64,000 nucleotides of DNA, taken from Ligula intestinalis (lineage: Eukaryota; Platyhelminthes; Cestoda; Diphyllobothriidea; Diphyllobothriidae). The notes under the pieces are model-generated. The model was not told the origin of the DNA. It saw only the letters and a list, made by a program, of their open reading frames with translations, and made no database searches. Location of the stretch: positions 78,968,474 to 79,032,473 of the forward strand of contig JAYGXS010000003.1 in the NCBI GenBank assembly GCA_036362985.1, in the 5' to 3' direction. Position 1 is the stretch's first letter; each line of letters opens with the position of its first letter. Shown in pieces: positions 45,990 through 56,299 of the stretch. The position numbers and the translations under genes were made by a program.

Positions 45990-47009
45990 AGGATATGGCT
46001 CACTTCAATTATAGTGTGTCCTGGGAGCGCAGAAGAGGAGTTGTGCTGGAGTCAAACGAGAGTATGCTTGCAATGCATCTACCTCACTCTCCCTCTCATT
46101 CACCGCCCACCTGCACCAGACAGAGTCAAGATAGATTGGAGAGGAGAAAGCACACAAGCCTAGACACTGTGGGCCCCTACAAAGGAGAACGCAAGAGTGA
46201 AGGGGGAGCGGGAGAGTGACTCGCAGCCTCGCTGTCTGGGAGTGTCGTAAAGGGGTCACATTAAGAATGAACCAATGCAGCCTGACTCTCATGGTCTCGA
46301 AGAATAGTAGAGGGAAAAAGCATAAGTTCAGTCCACAATGGCGGACGTTGAGAAAGGGAAACACAATACAGATAAAAGAAAGTTCTTTCAGTTACAATCA
46401 AAATTGTATCATTTATTTTCAAGCTAATTTAATAATCAGCTGATTAAAAGCCCCTCCCCCAACTTCACTTAGACGCTACCTTAGGATAACTTAAAATGTC
46501 ATTATTTCAGTCTGCAAGTGTTTCTTAATGATGTCATCTTTTAAAGAAAGCTTTTTAATTGATCTGAGGCATCTTGCTATTGGACTTCTGTTCAGTGTTT
46601 AGTGTAGATTTTATGTATCTTTTAGAAGTACGGCCCATATTAGAACTTGGATGCAAATATGCACTTTTTTGGAAAATGACTAAGAAATATTTTATTTTAA
46701 TAGAGTTTTGATGGAAGAGTCGACCACAATAAACATTTACGAAAGATAACTTGAAAACACCGAAAATTTAGAACATTGGCCAGAATTTAAAGCACGATTA
46801 CAAACTTATCGTTATCCAGTACCTAAAATATGTACAAAAAGTTGAGGAAAGAGAAGTTATTTGTTAAAAAAAACGGTTCGGGTAAGATTTCAATTGACCG
46901 TTATATTTATGTTTATCTATTAAATTTATAGCAATTTTCCACGTCTGTGCAATTCGTGTATTTAATGGAGTTAAAAATGTTCTACCAGTTGGCAGTTATG
47001 CTGTGGATT
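45990..47009. other. Spacer with no recognised gene
   Basis: Short frames only. Parts near 46500-46700 weakly resemble 49570-49800, so the duplication downstream may begin here. Confidence 0.4.
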
Positions 47010-47160
47010 GCCGTGAAGTGAAGTAGACTGGAAAGTTTTTGTTTAGGCAGGGGAGGCGTTGGGGCCTTTTATTAAAGCGGAAAGGTCACTGGTTTCATTT
47101 ACCTCATCATGTGGTTACACGGTCTCCACTCTGTCTCTTATTTTATAGGCTTTTAATATA
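47010..47160 (+). repeat. Partial unit of the 47.6/49.8-kb repeat
   Basis: GTGAAGTAGACTGGA, GGGGCCTTTTATTAAAGCGGAAA and CATGTGGTTACACGGTCTCCA match the starts of both larger units. Confidence 0.55.
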
Positions 47161-47584
47161 AATGTCGACTATAGTCTACATTTATCGAAGAACCCTAGAA
47201 CGAAAACTAAATCTGGAAAAGTTGCTAGAATTTAAGGGTGATCTCAAACTAATTGTGGTCGAATACGTGCAATATCTATGAAGTAGTTTTAAAAAAGAAA
47301 AGCTATTTTTTCTTTAAAAAATGATAAAGGTATGATTTCACCTGGTGATTATATTTCCATATATCGGTCTAATTTATAGCAAAGTTAAGATCAGTTTTCT
47401 AGTGATTATCGGTCCTTCGCAAATTTTCGCATTTTTCACGGAGTCCAGCCCGAAGTTTATGTCAATAATATACGTAAATTTAATATGCAGTAAGATTGCT
47501 AATTTTTGAAAAAGGACATGTTTCAGTAAGTTCAACATTCGTTTGAATTGGGAGTGAGGCCGATATATATGTTACACGATCGGT

Positions 47585-49480
47585 AGACAATTTAGCTCTC
47601 TGGCTAACTGCAGTGGGTGGCCATGAATTGAAGTAGAGTGGCGTTTTTTATTTAGAGTGAGGAGACGGTGGGCCCCTTTATTAGAGCGGAAAGTCGCTGG
47701 TTTTATTTACCGTTTCACGATTGTTAAATGATCTCCATCCTGTCTCCAAGCGAATATGACCTGAATCAAAGCACTATGTCCAACTACAAGGTAGAGCTAG
47801 CAGGTTCAATCATGTTATATCACGTATGAGGGGTCACCCCCAGATAACTGCAGAACAAACATAACTCATGTTGGCAATATGCATGACGTCTTGTGCAGCT
47901 ATTGATACTTGTGAGTTTTTGTGCAGATGTAGATTTGCGATAGAGATGCCATGGCAACCAGGCCCATCTCGGCGGACTGTGCTACAGATGAGCCAGGGGT
48001 CAAGCAGGTTTTCACATGATTGGCGTCCATCACTGAGCACGCCTGAACACATAAGCACTGCTATGAACCTCTATATTGGCAGGACTTTGAAGCAGGTATT
48101 CACGCCGCGTAAGCCATTGTGTCCAATCCCATGTTGCGTAGGCGGAAAACATGGAACAGTCAACCAGTTCACGGGCGATTGAGGATGAACCTAAACTATC
48201 AGTCGCCACCGCATATCAGGACGTGCGAAAGGTTGTGAATTTAGAGGTTGCCAACTGACGGGATAACATGATCCTTTTTGGGGGAGAACGTCGGCCTTAC
48301 TTTAATACAGGACACGTCGTTGTGACGCAGATCGTTCGTGTAGCACATTTAAACGGAATATTGACCTATGGCAGCTGACATAATAGGCCCACATCTGGTT
48401 TTTCCACCGTAGGTAGGGGGCAGGCCGTGCAAATTTGTCGAACTGTGCAATATCTCAAGCAAAAGTCACAAGTGTTGTGCTCTTTCCGTCAGTGTAATAC
48501 TTGTAACGAGCAGGGTGTCGTCCGTGTACGCAAGTCAGGCATACGGCTTAAAAAGCATCCTATAAGTTCACAGATTCGGACTTTAAACACTGCTGCCGTG
48601 AAGGAGTGATCTGGGTTGACCTAATTATGTTGTACTGTAGCCAGCTGCTAGTTTTTGTAACACAGCTTATAAAGTAATTGGTTTTTATATGCATAACTGC
48701 ATTGCCTACAAAAAGAAGGGAGGGCAACGGTAGCTTATATAGGCAAACTCATTAATCCCTACTCCCTGCACGTTTTCCTACGAAAACGGTGGTTATACGC
48801 TTTTATGGGTGGAGAATTAGGACACGCAGTGGAATCTACTTAGTAAATGCTACATGCATTTTAATTTTACTGTATTTAGAATTGTTGATGATTTATATCT
48901 GTTGATTTTCCTAAATTGTATTATCGTTTAACTTATTGCGGAAAACCCGATTATCAAATTGCAGGTTTCGTGAATTTCCCGAAAAATTGAAATGGTGGTT
49001 AGGAGGTCGTCTACTTTAACTTACCTGAGGTCCAGCTTACCGTTGTTGAATTATATTAGAATAGTACGTGGCATGAAGCATCGCACGTACCTTCAATTTA
49101 CATGTGGAACAACTTACTCCCAGCGGCCGCGGGAAGCAACTTCCACTACATCTTTTCACTTTAAACTTACTTTTAAAAATTTTCTTATCTGCCTATCCTA
49201 TTTCCCTACCCCCAATACTCTAAAACCACCGTTTTTGCAGGACAAAATGCTAGGAATAGGGGTATATGAGTGGACCTACATAAGCTACTTTTGGCGAAGG
49301 GAGTGTACGATGGCAATTTCTGGCTTATAAGCAGTTATCAGTCAGTCACTACCAACCCTATGAGTAGCCACTTCCACGTTCGGAATCTGCGACCTTGTAA
49401 GTCCACCTGCGCAACTGGCTGGTTGCCTTGCCAGTTTCGATCGAAAATAGACAAAGGTGCTTAGCTCGGAGATCGCATAT
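47585..49480 (+). repeat. Duplicated 2-kb unit, copy A (no PLE)
   Basis: It aligns along most of its length with 49790-50290 plus 52457-53270. Shared blocks include GATCTCCATCCTGTCTCCAA, GTATTCACGCCGC, CCATTGTGTCCAATCCCAT, GGAACAGTCAACCA and ATTTCTGGCTTATAA. It contains no PLE between 48140 and 48160, so it is the empty site for copy B. No protein is recognised. The unit could itself be an unclassified element. Confidence 0.75.
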
Positions 49481-50289
49481 ATTTAACAACTCTTAAGTTT
49501 ACGCAAAATAAAATGGTGAAAAGTTTTTATTTCACTTACGCACTACCTTGGGAAAATATAACATGCACAGATTTTCGGCATCAGGTTAACGAATTAAAGG
49601 GCTTTTTAAGAATTACAACCTATCACAAAAAAATGCATCCATCTTAGGCATAAAATATTATAATTCTGCTGTAAAGGGTCTTTATGCTCTAGAAGGGTTG
49701 CTGGTGTTTTGTATATTTTAGAAATATGGCCCACAATGGATCTTATATTGAAAAATGGCGGTTTTGTAAATGTTTTTAAGAAATGTCTTATTGTAAAAGG
49801 TTGTTAGTGGAGCGGAAATATCACTGACTTTCTTTAGCTTATCATGTGGTTGCATGATCTCCATCCTGTCTCCAAGCTAGTGTGACCTGAATCAAACCAG
49901 TCTGTCCAACCTCTCGTTTTTATGAGACTGTCAATGGCAAGACAGACCCAGCATGTTCTTTCATGTAATATCACTTCGCCTCTACATAACTGCAAGGCAC
50001 AGTTGAATGAAGTCACGAACATGCATGACCTTTTGTGCAGCGGATGATTTTTGTGAATTATCAAGCAGCGGCATATTTTTGATACAGTCGCCATGGCAAC
50101 AGGCCCTTCTCGGCATACTGTGCTATGGATGCTCTTGACTAACCAGGGGTCAAACAGGTAGGTCTGACCTTCGTCTATCGCATTGCGCTGAGCATGCTTG
50201 AACACATAAACCCTGTTGTGATCCTCGATACTGGCAAGACTTCGACGCAGGTATTCACGCCGCTGAAGCCATTGTGTCCAATCCCATTT

Positions 50290-50428
50290 CTTGTGGGCGG
50301 AGAAGAACCTCCTGCAGGCCCCGAGCTTGGCTTGGCCAGCGGTTACCTAACTACCTGCATCTTTCCCGCTTGCTGCCGCTTCACCCAACCCCACCCCCTT
50401 TCCCCCCCCCCATCCCCTATCCGGACTC
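50290..50428 (+). repeat. Head-to-tail copy of the PLE 3' end
   Basis: GGAGAAGAACCTCCTGCAGG, CCCGAGCTTGGC and the C-rich tract align with GCAGAAGAACCTGCTGCAAG, CCCAAGCTTAGC and the tract at 51940-52117. The ORF that starts at 50274 runs through this copy, so its first ~50 residues are not RT. Confidence 0.8.
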
Positions 50429-51335
50429 AACAGAAGAAGTAGAGGCCCAACTGACCGACTGCTTACGAAGACTCCACACGCGAGGTTTCATAAGCGACCG
50501 GGACTTCGAAGGCCTCCGACCAGTAGGCACGCACATCCCCCGTTTGTATGGTCTACCAAAGATCCATAAGGATGGCCTGCCAGTTCGTCCGATTCTGGAC
50601 ATGCGCAATTCACCGTATCACGCGATAGTAAAATGGTTGGCGGCGAAACTCAAGCCTTTGCAGCATCAACTGGCACCACGGAGCTATCGAGACACATTTG
50701 AATTTGTCGATGAGATCAAAAATGTGAACTTAAACGGCATGAGAATGTTCTCCCTAGACGTCTCCTCGCTGTTTACAAACGTCCCGGTAACCGAGACAGT
50801 CGAATACATCTGCGAATTCCTATTGACAAATCAACTAGAAATAGGAATACCGACGAATGCACTAAAGGAACTACTACTGAAGTGCACACTGAACGTGCAG
50901 TTCCTTTTTGACGGCCAAATATACAGACAAATAGATGGCGTTACCATGGGCTCGCCTCTGGGACCATTTTTGGCTGACATATTCATGGGAAAGCTGGAAA
51001 AACATCAACTTAGCGATCAGATCCACAAGTTAAAGCACTACGGTCGCTACGTGGATGATATCTTCGTGATTGCCACAAATGAAACCGATAGAGACGCGTT
51101 CTTAAGCGCAGTCAATCAAGCCCATGCTTCCATAAAGTTCACGTTGGAGATGGAAACAGCAGGTTCTCTCCCCTTCTTGGACGTCCTCCTTAGTCGTAGA
51201 CCCGACGGTAGGAGCGTGTATAGAAAGAAAACCTGGTCTGGACAATATACAAACTTTTACAGTTTCGTACCTCTCCAACAGAAGCGAAATCTAGTTCGTT
51301 GCTTAACGCAAAGAGCTAGGAAAAATTTGCTCTGA
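50429..51335 (+). pseudogene. PLE reverse transcriptase, 5' truncated
   Basis: Within the 353-codon frame that starts at 50274, RT sequence runs from about residue 52: YGLPKIHKDGLPVRPI (92-107), SLDVSSLFTNVP (160-171), GVTMGSPLGP (222-231), RYVDDIF (258-264) and LPFLDV (299-304). All three catalytic aspartates (162, 261, 262) are intact. It is the type of RT used by Penelope-like elements, related to telomerase. The frame ends at 51335 after a shift near 51320 that separates it from the nuclease. The N-terminal part of the family's protein is missing. Confidence 0.9.
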
Positions 51336-52000
51336 AGACGCTATTGAAGAGGAACTCAAGAAAATCCAGGACTTACTCCGTGAGAACGGATATCCTGAGA
51401 AATTCATCACCAAGAATATTACTACTTAAGAAAGGAAACCCACAACACTCACTGTGGAGAAGAAAACATTATTTCTCAAAGTGCCCTTTCGAGGAGACGC
51501 GACAGGTGAACTCCTGAAAAGACGCCTTGAGGATGCCATGTCACGAACTTTCCCAGCAGCGAGAGTTCGGGTACTATTCTCAACCAACCCAGTCTTCCAT
51601 GGGGAAGGTAAGGACAGGTTACCGACTCAGACCACCTCCATGTGTATCTACTCCTTTGCTTGCTCCTGTGGAGCAAGTTATATTGGTCGCACGAGTCGGC
51701 GCCTATCCAAAAGAATGAAGGAACACCTCCCACAATGGCTAAGGAAGGGTGCTTTCAATACCAACAGAACCATCAACAGCTCTATCCTTGCGCACATGGT
51801 GGATTCCGGACATCAGGTGGACCCCAAAGAAGCCTTCAGGGTGATCTACAAGGTCCCACCAAGCTACCCTAAGTCATTGGGCCAGTGACTGTTGGCAACA
51901 GCAGAAGCAACTGCTATCCGGTTGAGGAAGCCAATTTTGTGCGCGCAGAAGAACCTGCTGCAAGCCCCAAGCTTAGCATGGCCAACGTCCACCTAGCTAC
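51336..52000 (+). pseudogene. PLE GIY-YIG endonuclease part
   Basis: In the frame of 51454, sequence before the first ATG-like codon reads KICSEDAIEEELKKIQDLL and stops at TAA 51427-51429. After it, the 144-codon frame has FPAARVRVLFSTNPVF and a GIY-YIG core (about residues 64-92: CIYSFACSCGASYIGRTSRR, RMKEH) with YIG intact. TGA at 51886-51888 (a CGA-to-TGA type change) stops the frame. LLATAEATAIRL and the end of the protein follow it. It is close to the 25-kb copy, where YIG has become YIC. Confidence 0.85.
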
Positions 52001-52195
52001 CGGCATTTCCCCAAGCCTCCTCTCCTCTTCCACCACCCCCCCCCCCCCCCTTCTCCCTAACGTTACCGTTTAGTTAGCTGCCTGTTCTACCCCACCCCCT
52101 ACTCTATCCCCCGGACTAATCTGCCTGTATCGTTGAACGTAATTTGCCTACAATTTTACCTTTTACGCTTTACCCCCCTCCCATATAAATGTAAT

Positions 52196-52235
52196 GGCCT
52201 GATGAGAATTTATTGAAAGTATACGTATGCTCGCC
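52196..52235 (+). ncRNA. Hammerhead ribozyme motif A
   Basis: GGC (52196-52198), core CTGATGAG (52199-52206), short stem II, GAAA (52215-52218), stem III of four pairs closed by ACGT, TC (52231-52232) and GCC (52233-52235). Cleavage is expected after 52232. The base before GAAA is T instead of C, weakening stem II. Confidence 0.7.
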
Positions 52236-52402
52236 AAATACTCTTTGGATTTCTGTGATGGGAATTTTCGCTACCTTAAAACCCTCATTAGCTGATTACT
52301 ACCAACCCCACACCCCCTTCCTCATCCCCATGACTCATTTGCATTTTGTGATAACTTGATAACCAGCATGTTAATTTGCACCCCTCCCTATGTTATTGTC
52401 AC

Positions 52403-52441
52403 GGCCCGATGAGAATTTATCGAAAGCTACGTATGCTCGCC
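52403..52441 (+). ncRNA. Hammerhead ribozyme motif B (core C for U4)
   Basis: GGC (52403-52405), CCGATGAG (52406-52413), stem II, CGAAA, stem III GC/GC with a 7-base loop, TC (52437-52438) and GCC (52439-52441). The core U at position 4 has become C, which is expected to reduce activity. Together with motif A it forms a tandem pair. Confidence 0.65.
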
Positions 52442-53279
52442 AAACACTTTTCTGAAGCTGGAACAGTCAACCATTCCAGCGGGGAGTGATAATGAACCTA
52501 AACCATCAGTCGCCACATCAAATCAGGACGCGCAAAATATTGGGAATTTGAAGGTTGCCAACCGACGAGATAGCACGGTCCTTTTTAGGAGATAAAGTCA
52601 AACTGCATTGGCCCTGGTGACACCAAAATTGGCTTTGCATTTATCCAGTACACGTTGTTGGGACGGGGGCCGTTAGTGTTGCACACGTAGACGGACTTTT
52701 GACCTATGTCAACAGATGTAATAGGCGAAGAGAAGGCTGTGCAAATTTGCCTATCTATGAAATATATCATACGAAAGTCAAAAGTGTTCTGCCGTTTTTA
52801 TCGGTGAAATACTTGTAATGCGCAAAGTTTCATCCGTGTAAGAAAGTTCAGCAGTTATCATCAAAAGTGTTTTGCGATATCGCAGATGCGGACTACAAAC
52901 ATGATTTGGTGCCGAAAAAGATGACTTGCATCTTTTTGTTACACGGCGTGAAAGACGGTCTGTGTTGATATAATTCTCTTGCACTATAGCTGGTTGCTTC
53001 TTTATAAACAAAGGTTATAAATTAAATCCTTTTTAGATGCAGAAGTGCATTACTGACAGAGATAAGGAAGATTTGAATGGCCATTTCTGGCTTATAACCA
53101 ACCCCGTGGGTGGCGACCCTGCCTTTGGAAACTGTGACCATTTTAGTAAGAAGTCCCACGCTTTAACCCTACGGTATTTAAGCACTCAACTCGGGGAAGG
53201 GGTCGCCACACCTCAGTTGGTCAAAGCTGGTTGATGACAGTCAGAAACCGTCATTTCTGAAATGAAATTGGAGACAGAT

Positions 53280-54115
53280 TTCACCAATCGCTCTCTCCCT
53301 TTGTCAAAAAACTAAAATAATTCATTTCTGCGAGAAGACCAAGTCAATTCAAAAAATAAAATGAGCATAAAACTTTGTTATTGCACTCAGGGGCACCAGT
53401 TTGCATAGCACCCCGAGGGAAATTGTCAAATAAGATTTAGGAAAAACAAGATTCGTTCTTCTGAAACAAACGATCTATTTAGAGGGAAATTGCCTCCGTT
53501 GCGTTTCCAATATCCTAGTAATGTGTAATGTAGCTTAAAATCCTAAATATGCAGGGCAGTATTCTGAAGAAATAATCGCTTGCAGGAATAACTGTTAATG
53601 TTGCTCCTGTCTGAGTGAATAAAAACCCACAATTACATATTTAAACGGCAAAATGATAACCAAAAACCCCTAAATCCATGTTTACATGGCTGCTACCTAC
53701 TTGCGTGGACTAATGTTACACCAGGACGTATCGTAACTCGAAATTTTAGTTTATTGACAAATTTTGCTATGGACTCATATGGCAAGGGGGTGCTCTAACT
53801 TTACAGTTTATTACGACTATATTATTTTGATAGATCTTCAAGTTAACCCATGCTGACGCACTAATTAGACGCTACTTAAGCCCTTAGTATGAGGCAGGGA
53901 CACTCACAGCACCAGAAACACCAGCTAAACCTGCGCGTGAGATTTTAGCTATTACTAGTATTTAGATGATGGAGAGTAGTTTTTGCCATATAAATTCATA
54001 ATATTTGTAGTATTTTCTGTTTTTTTCAATAGGCAGCCTGTGGTTATCAGACAATAGCTGATTATTTTCGACTTAAACGCTAACTGACATTTTTATATTT
54101 GGAGGGAATTATACA
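53280..54115. other. Spacer with no recognised gene
   Basis: Nothing beyond short random frames. Confidence 0.45.
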
Positions 54116-54264
54116 CCGATCTGTTTCAGGATGTACCCATCCTGGCTGATACCTTGGCGAGCTTGGCACGTCCAAGCATATGTCGCAAGGCGAATAGTAA
54201 TGCTTCTTACAGCACATCTCTAAAAAGGGATCAACCGGGATGGGTACATCCTGAAACAGATTGG
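54116..54264. mobile_element. MITE-like foldback with 30-bp inverted ends
   Basis: 54116-54145 and the reverse complement of 54235-54264 match at 28 of 30 positions (CTGTTTCAGGATGTACCCAT core). The 149-bp element has no coding frame. No clear target duplication is seen. Confidence 0.8.
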
Positions 54265-54299
54265 TTTACAATTACTTACTCCTTTATACTCCCGACCGA

Positions 54300-54500
54300 C
54301 AAGACAGCGCACTCGTGGTTCAATGGTTAGGGCGTTTGCCTCTGACCGGAGCGACGTGAATTCTAAACTCGAGTGTGGCAGAAATTTCAGCGGCAAAACT
54401 GCAGATGAGCATCGCTGGCTGACGACGGCTAATAAGCCAGAAACAGCTATCCTAGCGTCTCTCTGTCTTTGTCGGTAATACCTAAAAATGAAATTTCTAT
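54300..54500 (+). mobile_element. tRNA-derived SINE
   Basis: The head has a degenerate A-box (GTGGTTCAATGGTTAGG) and B-box region (GTGAATTCTAAACTC), followed by a body with GGCTGACGACGGCTAATAAG. The head aligns with 59480-59570 and the body with 18250-18310. A pol III promoter is inferred but is decayed. Confidence 0.6.
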
Positions 54501-55584
54501 TTCTGACCTAGAAAAGTCCTTTCCCACCTATTTAACTGTAGGCTCTGTATTTAATAATTGCTGAGCTTGTGTGGAGGTTGGCTCTGTTCATACGGTTATC
54601 GCGGACGTTGTGAGTAGAGTTCAGCAAAGCTATTGGAAGGAAGTGACACAGTACGACCTGGGGTTTAATTTCAAGGGGAAATGGGAGGTGTGAAGGTTCT
54701 ATATCCGGCTTACTTTACTTCGTCGGTTGGGTTGTATTGGTTATTTTGTGCAAGCTGAGTACGCCGGTGAAGCGCCCCCTCCCCCTCGTCCACAACTCCG
54801 CCCTTCTCTACGCTACAGTTCCACCGTCGATTTTCGACGAGGCATCACTCAAGCTGAAACAACGCGGTCACTCCCACAGGATTTTAGTGAAAGCAGACGC
54901 GCGGAGAATCTACCCCACGCTCTCACCACTCCCACACCGAACCCGGTGCCAACACAAAAGTCGAGAAGACCGGAGATGGGGGGAGGTGCAGGCGGCTGCT
55001 GTGACCATCACTCAACAAGCATACCAACAGCACGCCTCTCTAGGTAGGCTCCCACCGGGGAGCGTCATAGAAGCCACATTAAGAAGGAGTCATTGAGCCT
55101 GATTCTCAGCCCACGGGTAGCCACTCCATACAACAAGACACACACTGGGCCGACTGCGGTTGACCCGTCAGTTGGCAACCCCTCCAAGCCACAGCTTTTA
55201 TCGCACCACGATAGTTTCAGGCACGTCATACTTCTTATAGTGAGAAAAGAAGTGCGCTGGGGGTCGACCTCACACACTTCTCCAACACCGGCAACAGACG
55301 CCTGCCTAGCTGGTCGGTCGCCTGAGGTGGAAACAGGGAAGGAGTTGCCTTGGTAGCACACCAGTGCAAGCTGCATTATCACGCGATCAGCCACCGCCGC
55401 CGCCGCTGCCGTGGCCGACATGCTAATTCCGAGCACCAGTCCTGGGGTCACAAAGGACGACACGGTGACAGGGAGGCCGAGGACGCGGCCAGAGGCACAC
55501 AGAGTGGCTCAAACGTGATTGGTTGAATGGGCACGCGCAAGAAGGGACGGCATGAGTACGAGGGCTTTGAGCCAGAGTACCCAT
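54501..55584. other. Spacer with two overlapping unrecognised frames
   Basis: Frames of 106 and 119 codons overlap at 54727-55096 in different phases, and neither has a recognisable domain. The region is GC-richer than most of the window. Coding is not supported. Confidence 0.4.
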
Positions 55585-55627
55585 TCTCTGAAGATGGGTA
55601 GACGAGACCACTACCCGAAACGTCAGG
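55585..55627 (+). ncRNA. Hammerhead-like motif, palindromic stem III class
   Basis: CTGAAGA (55588-55594) is followed by a stem-loop whose arms GGGTAG/CTACCC pair, then CGAAAC and GTCAGG (55616-55626). Stem III can only form as the palindrome ACGT between two molecules or two tandem copies, as in dimeric hammerheads. Compare 918-948. The tail differs from that copy. Activity is unproven. Confidence 0.45.
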
Positions 55628-55688
55628 CTTGCAAAAAACCTCTCCCGGTGAACGCCCCTCTTTCTTCTGCCGACACAGTGAATTCCTG

Positions 55689-55720
55689 TTAGGGTTAGGT
55701 TTGGGGTAAGGGTTAGGGTC
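55689..55720 (+). repeat. Interstitial telomere-like tract
   Basis: TTAGGGTTAGG followed, after a few bases, by TAAGGGTTAGGG. It is a short degenerate (TTAGGG)n tract next to a hammerhead-like repeat. Confidence 0.7.
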
Positions 55721-56228
55721 AATAATAAACGCATAATATTGCAAAATGTATTCAAAAAAGTCCATTATTACTGGGCTTTAGGAAAAAGGAAAGTTTGCGG
55801 AATAACACTCCACATTTCCAGGTTTGTCGACATCGATTCGAGCTCGGTCAGAGCACGATTGGTTATTCGCGCCTTTTTTCGATTGACGCGCCCAACGCCG
55901 TCGCTATATAGCCACCGCAATGAACTATTTCAACAAAATTCTACGACTTTTTGTACTTATTTTTACAAATTCGTGTTTTGTCCATCAGTTTTCCCCACCC
56001 ATAAAAACCCCATTCTCATGGTTCCCGTAAGACAAAAACGGAGGGCTTATTGTAACCAGGACCACTACCAGGGAAACTTCGGCCGGGAACAGTAAACGTA
56101 GGCCCCTTACTGGCAGGCCAGTCTTGCCCAGAGTCTTTTTGATTTCGGGGGGGGGGACGTAAAACTGGCAACCTTTTGACACTCACACACAACGGGGAGG
56201 CGCGCACTACGCCGCGGGCTAGATTTCC

Positions 56229-56290
56229 GTACTCCCTCCTCCCCCCTCCTCCCCTCGCCTCCTCCCCGCCCTCCTCCGCCCCCCCTCACC
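56229..56290 (+). repeat. C-rich low-complexity tract
   Basis: Runs of CCTCC and CCCC with almost no G. Frames through it are artefacts of composition. Confidence 0.85.
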
Positions 56291-56299
56291 ACATACCCC

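Larger units (their letters stand above)
50290..52456 (+). mobile_element. Penelope-like element with tandem 3' end fragment
   Basis: The insertion starts with a partial copy of the element's own 3' end (50290-50428, matching 51940-52117), joined in a C-rich tract to an RT that lacks its 5' end, then a GIY-YIG nuclease, a C-rich 3' UTR and two hammerhead motifs spaced 207 bases. Such head-to-tail fragments are a known PLE habit. I could not define a target duplication at the outer ends. Confidence 0.85.
49790..53270 (+). repeat. Duplicated 2-kb unit, copy B, interrupted by a PLE
   Basis: Its left part is 49790-50290 and its right part 52457-53270. The gap corresponds to the junction near 48150 in copy A. 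Both copies are diverged by many substitutions and small indels. Confidence 0.75.

Noticed and set aside
54727..55096. Host gene in GC-rich overlapping frames
   Set aside because: Two frames overlap without domain support; GC-rich composition alone lengthens open frames.
55841..55920. CCAAT-like GATTGG and TATATAG about 50 bases apart, like a promoter
   Set aside because: The following frame has no recognisable domain, and such motifs arise by chance.
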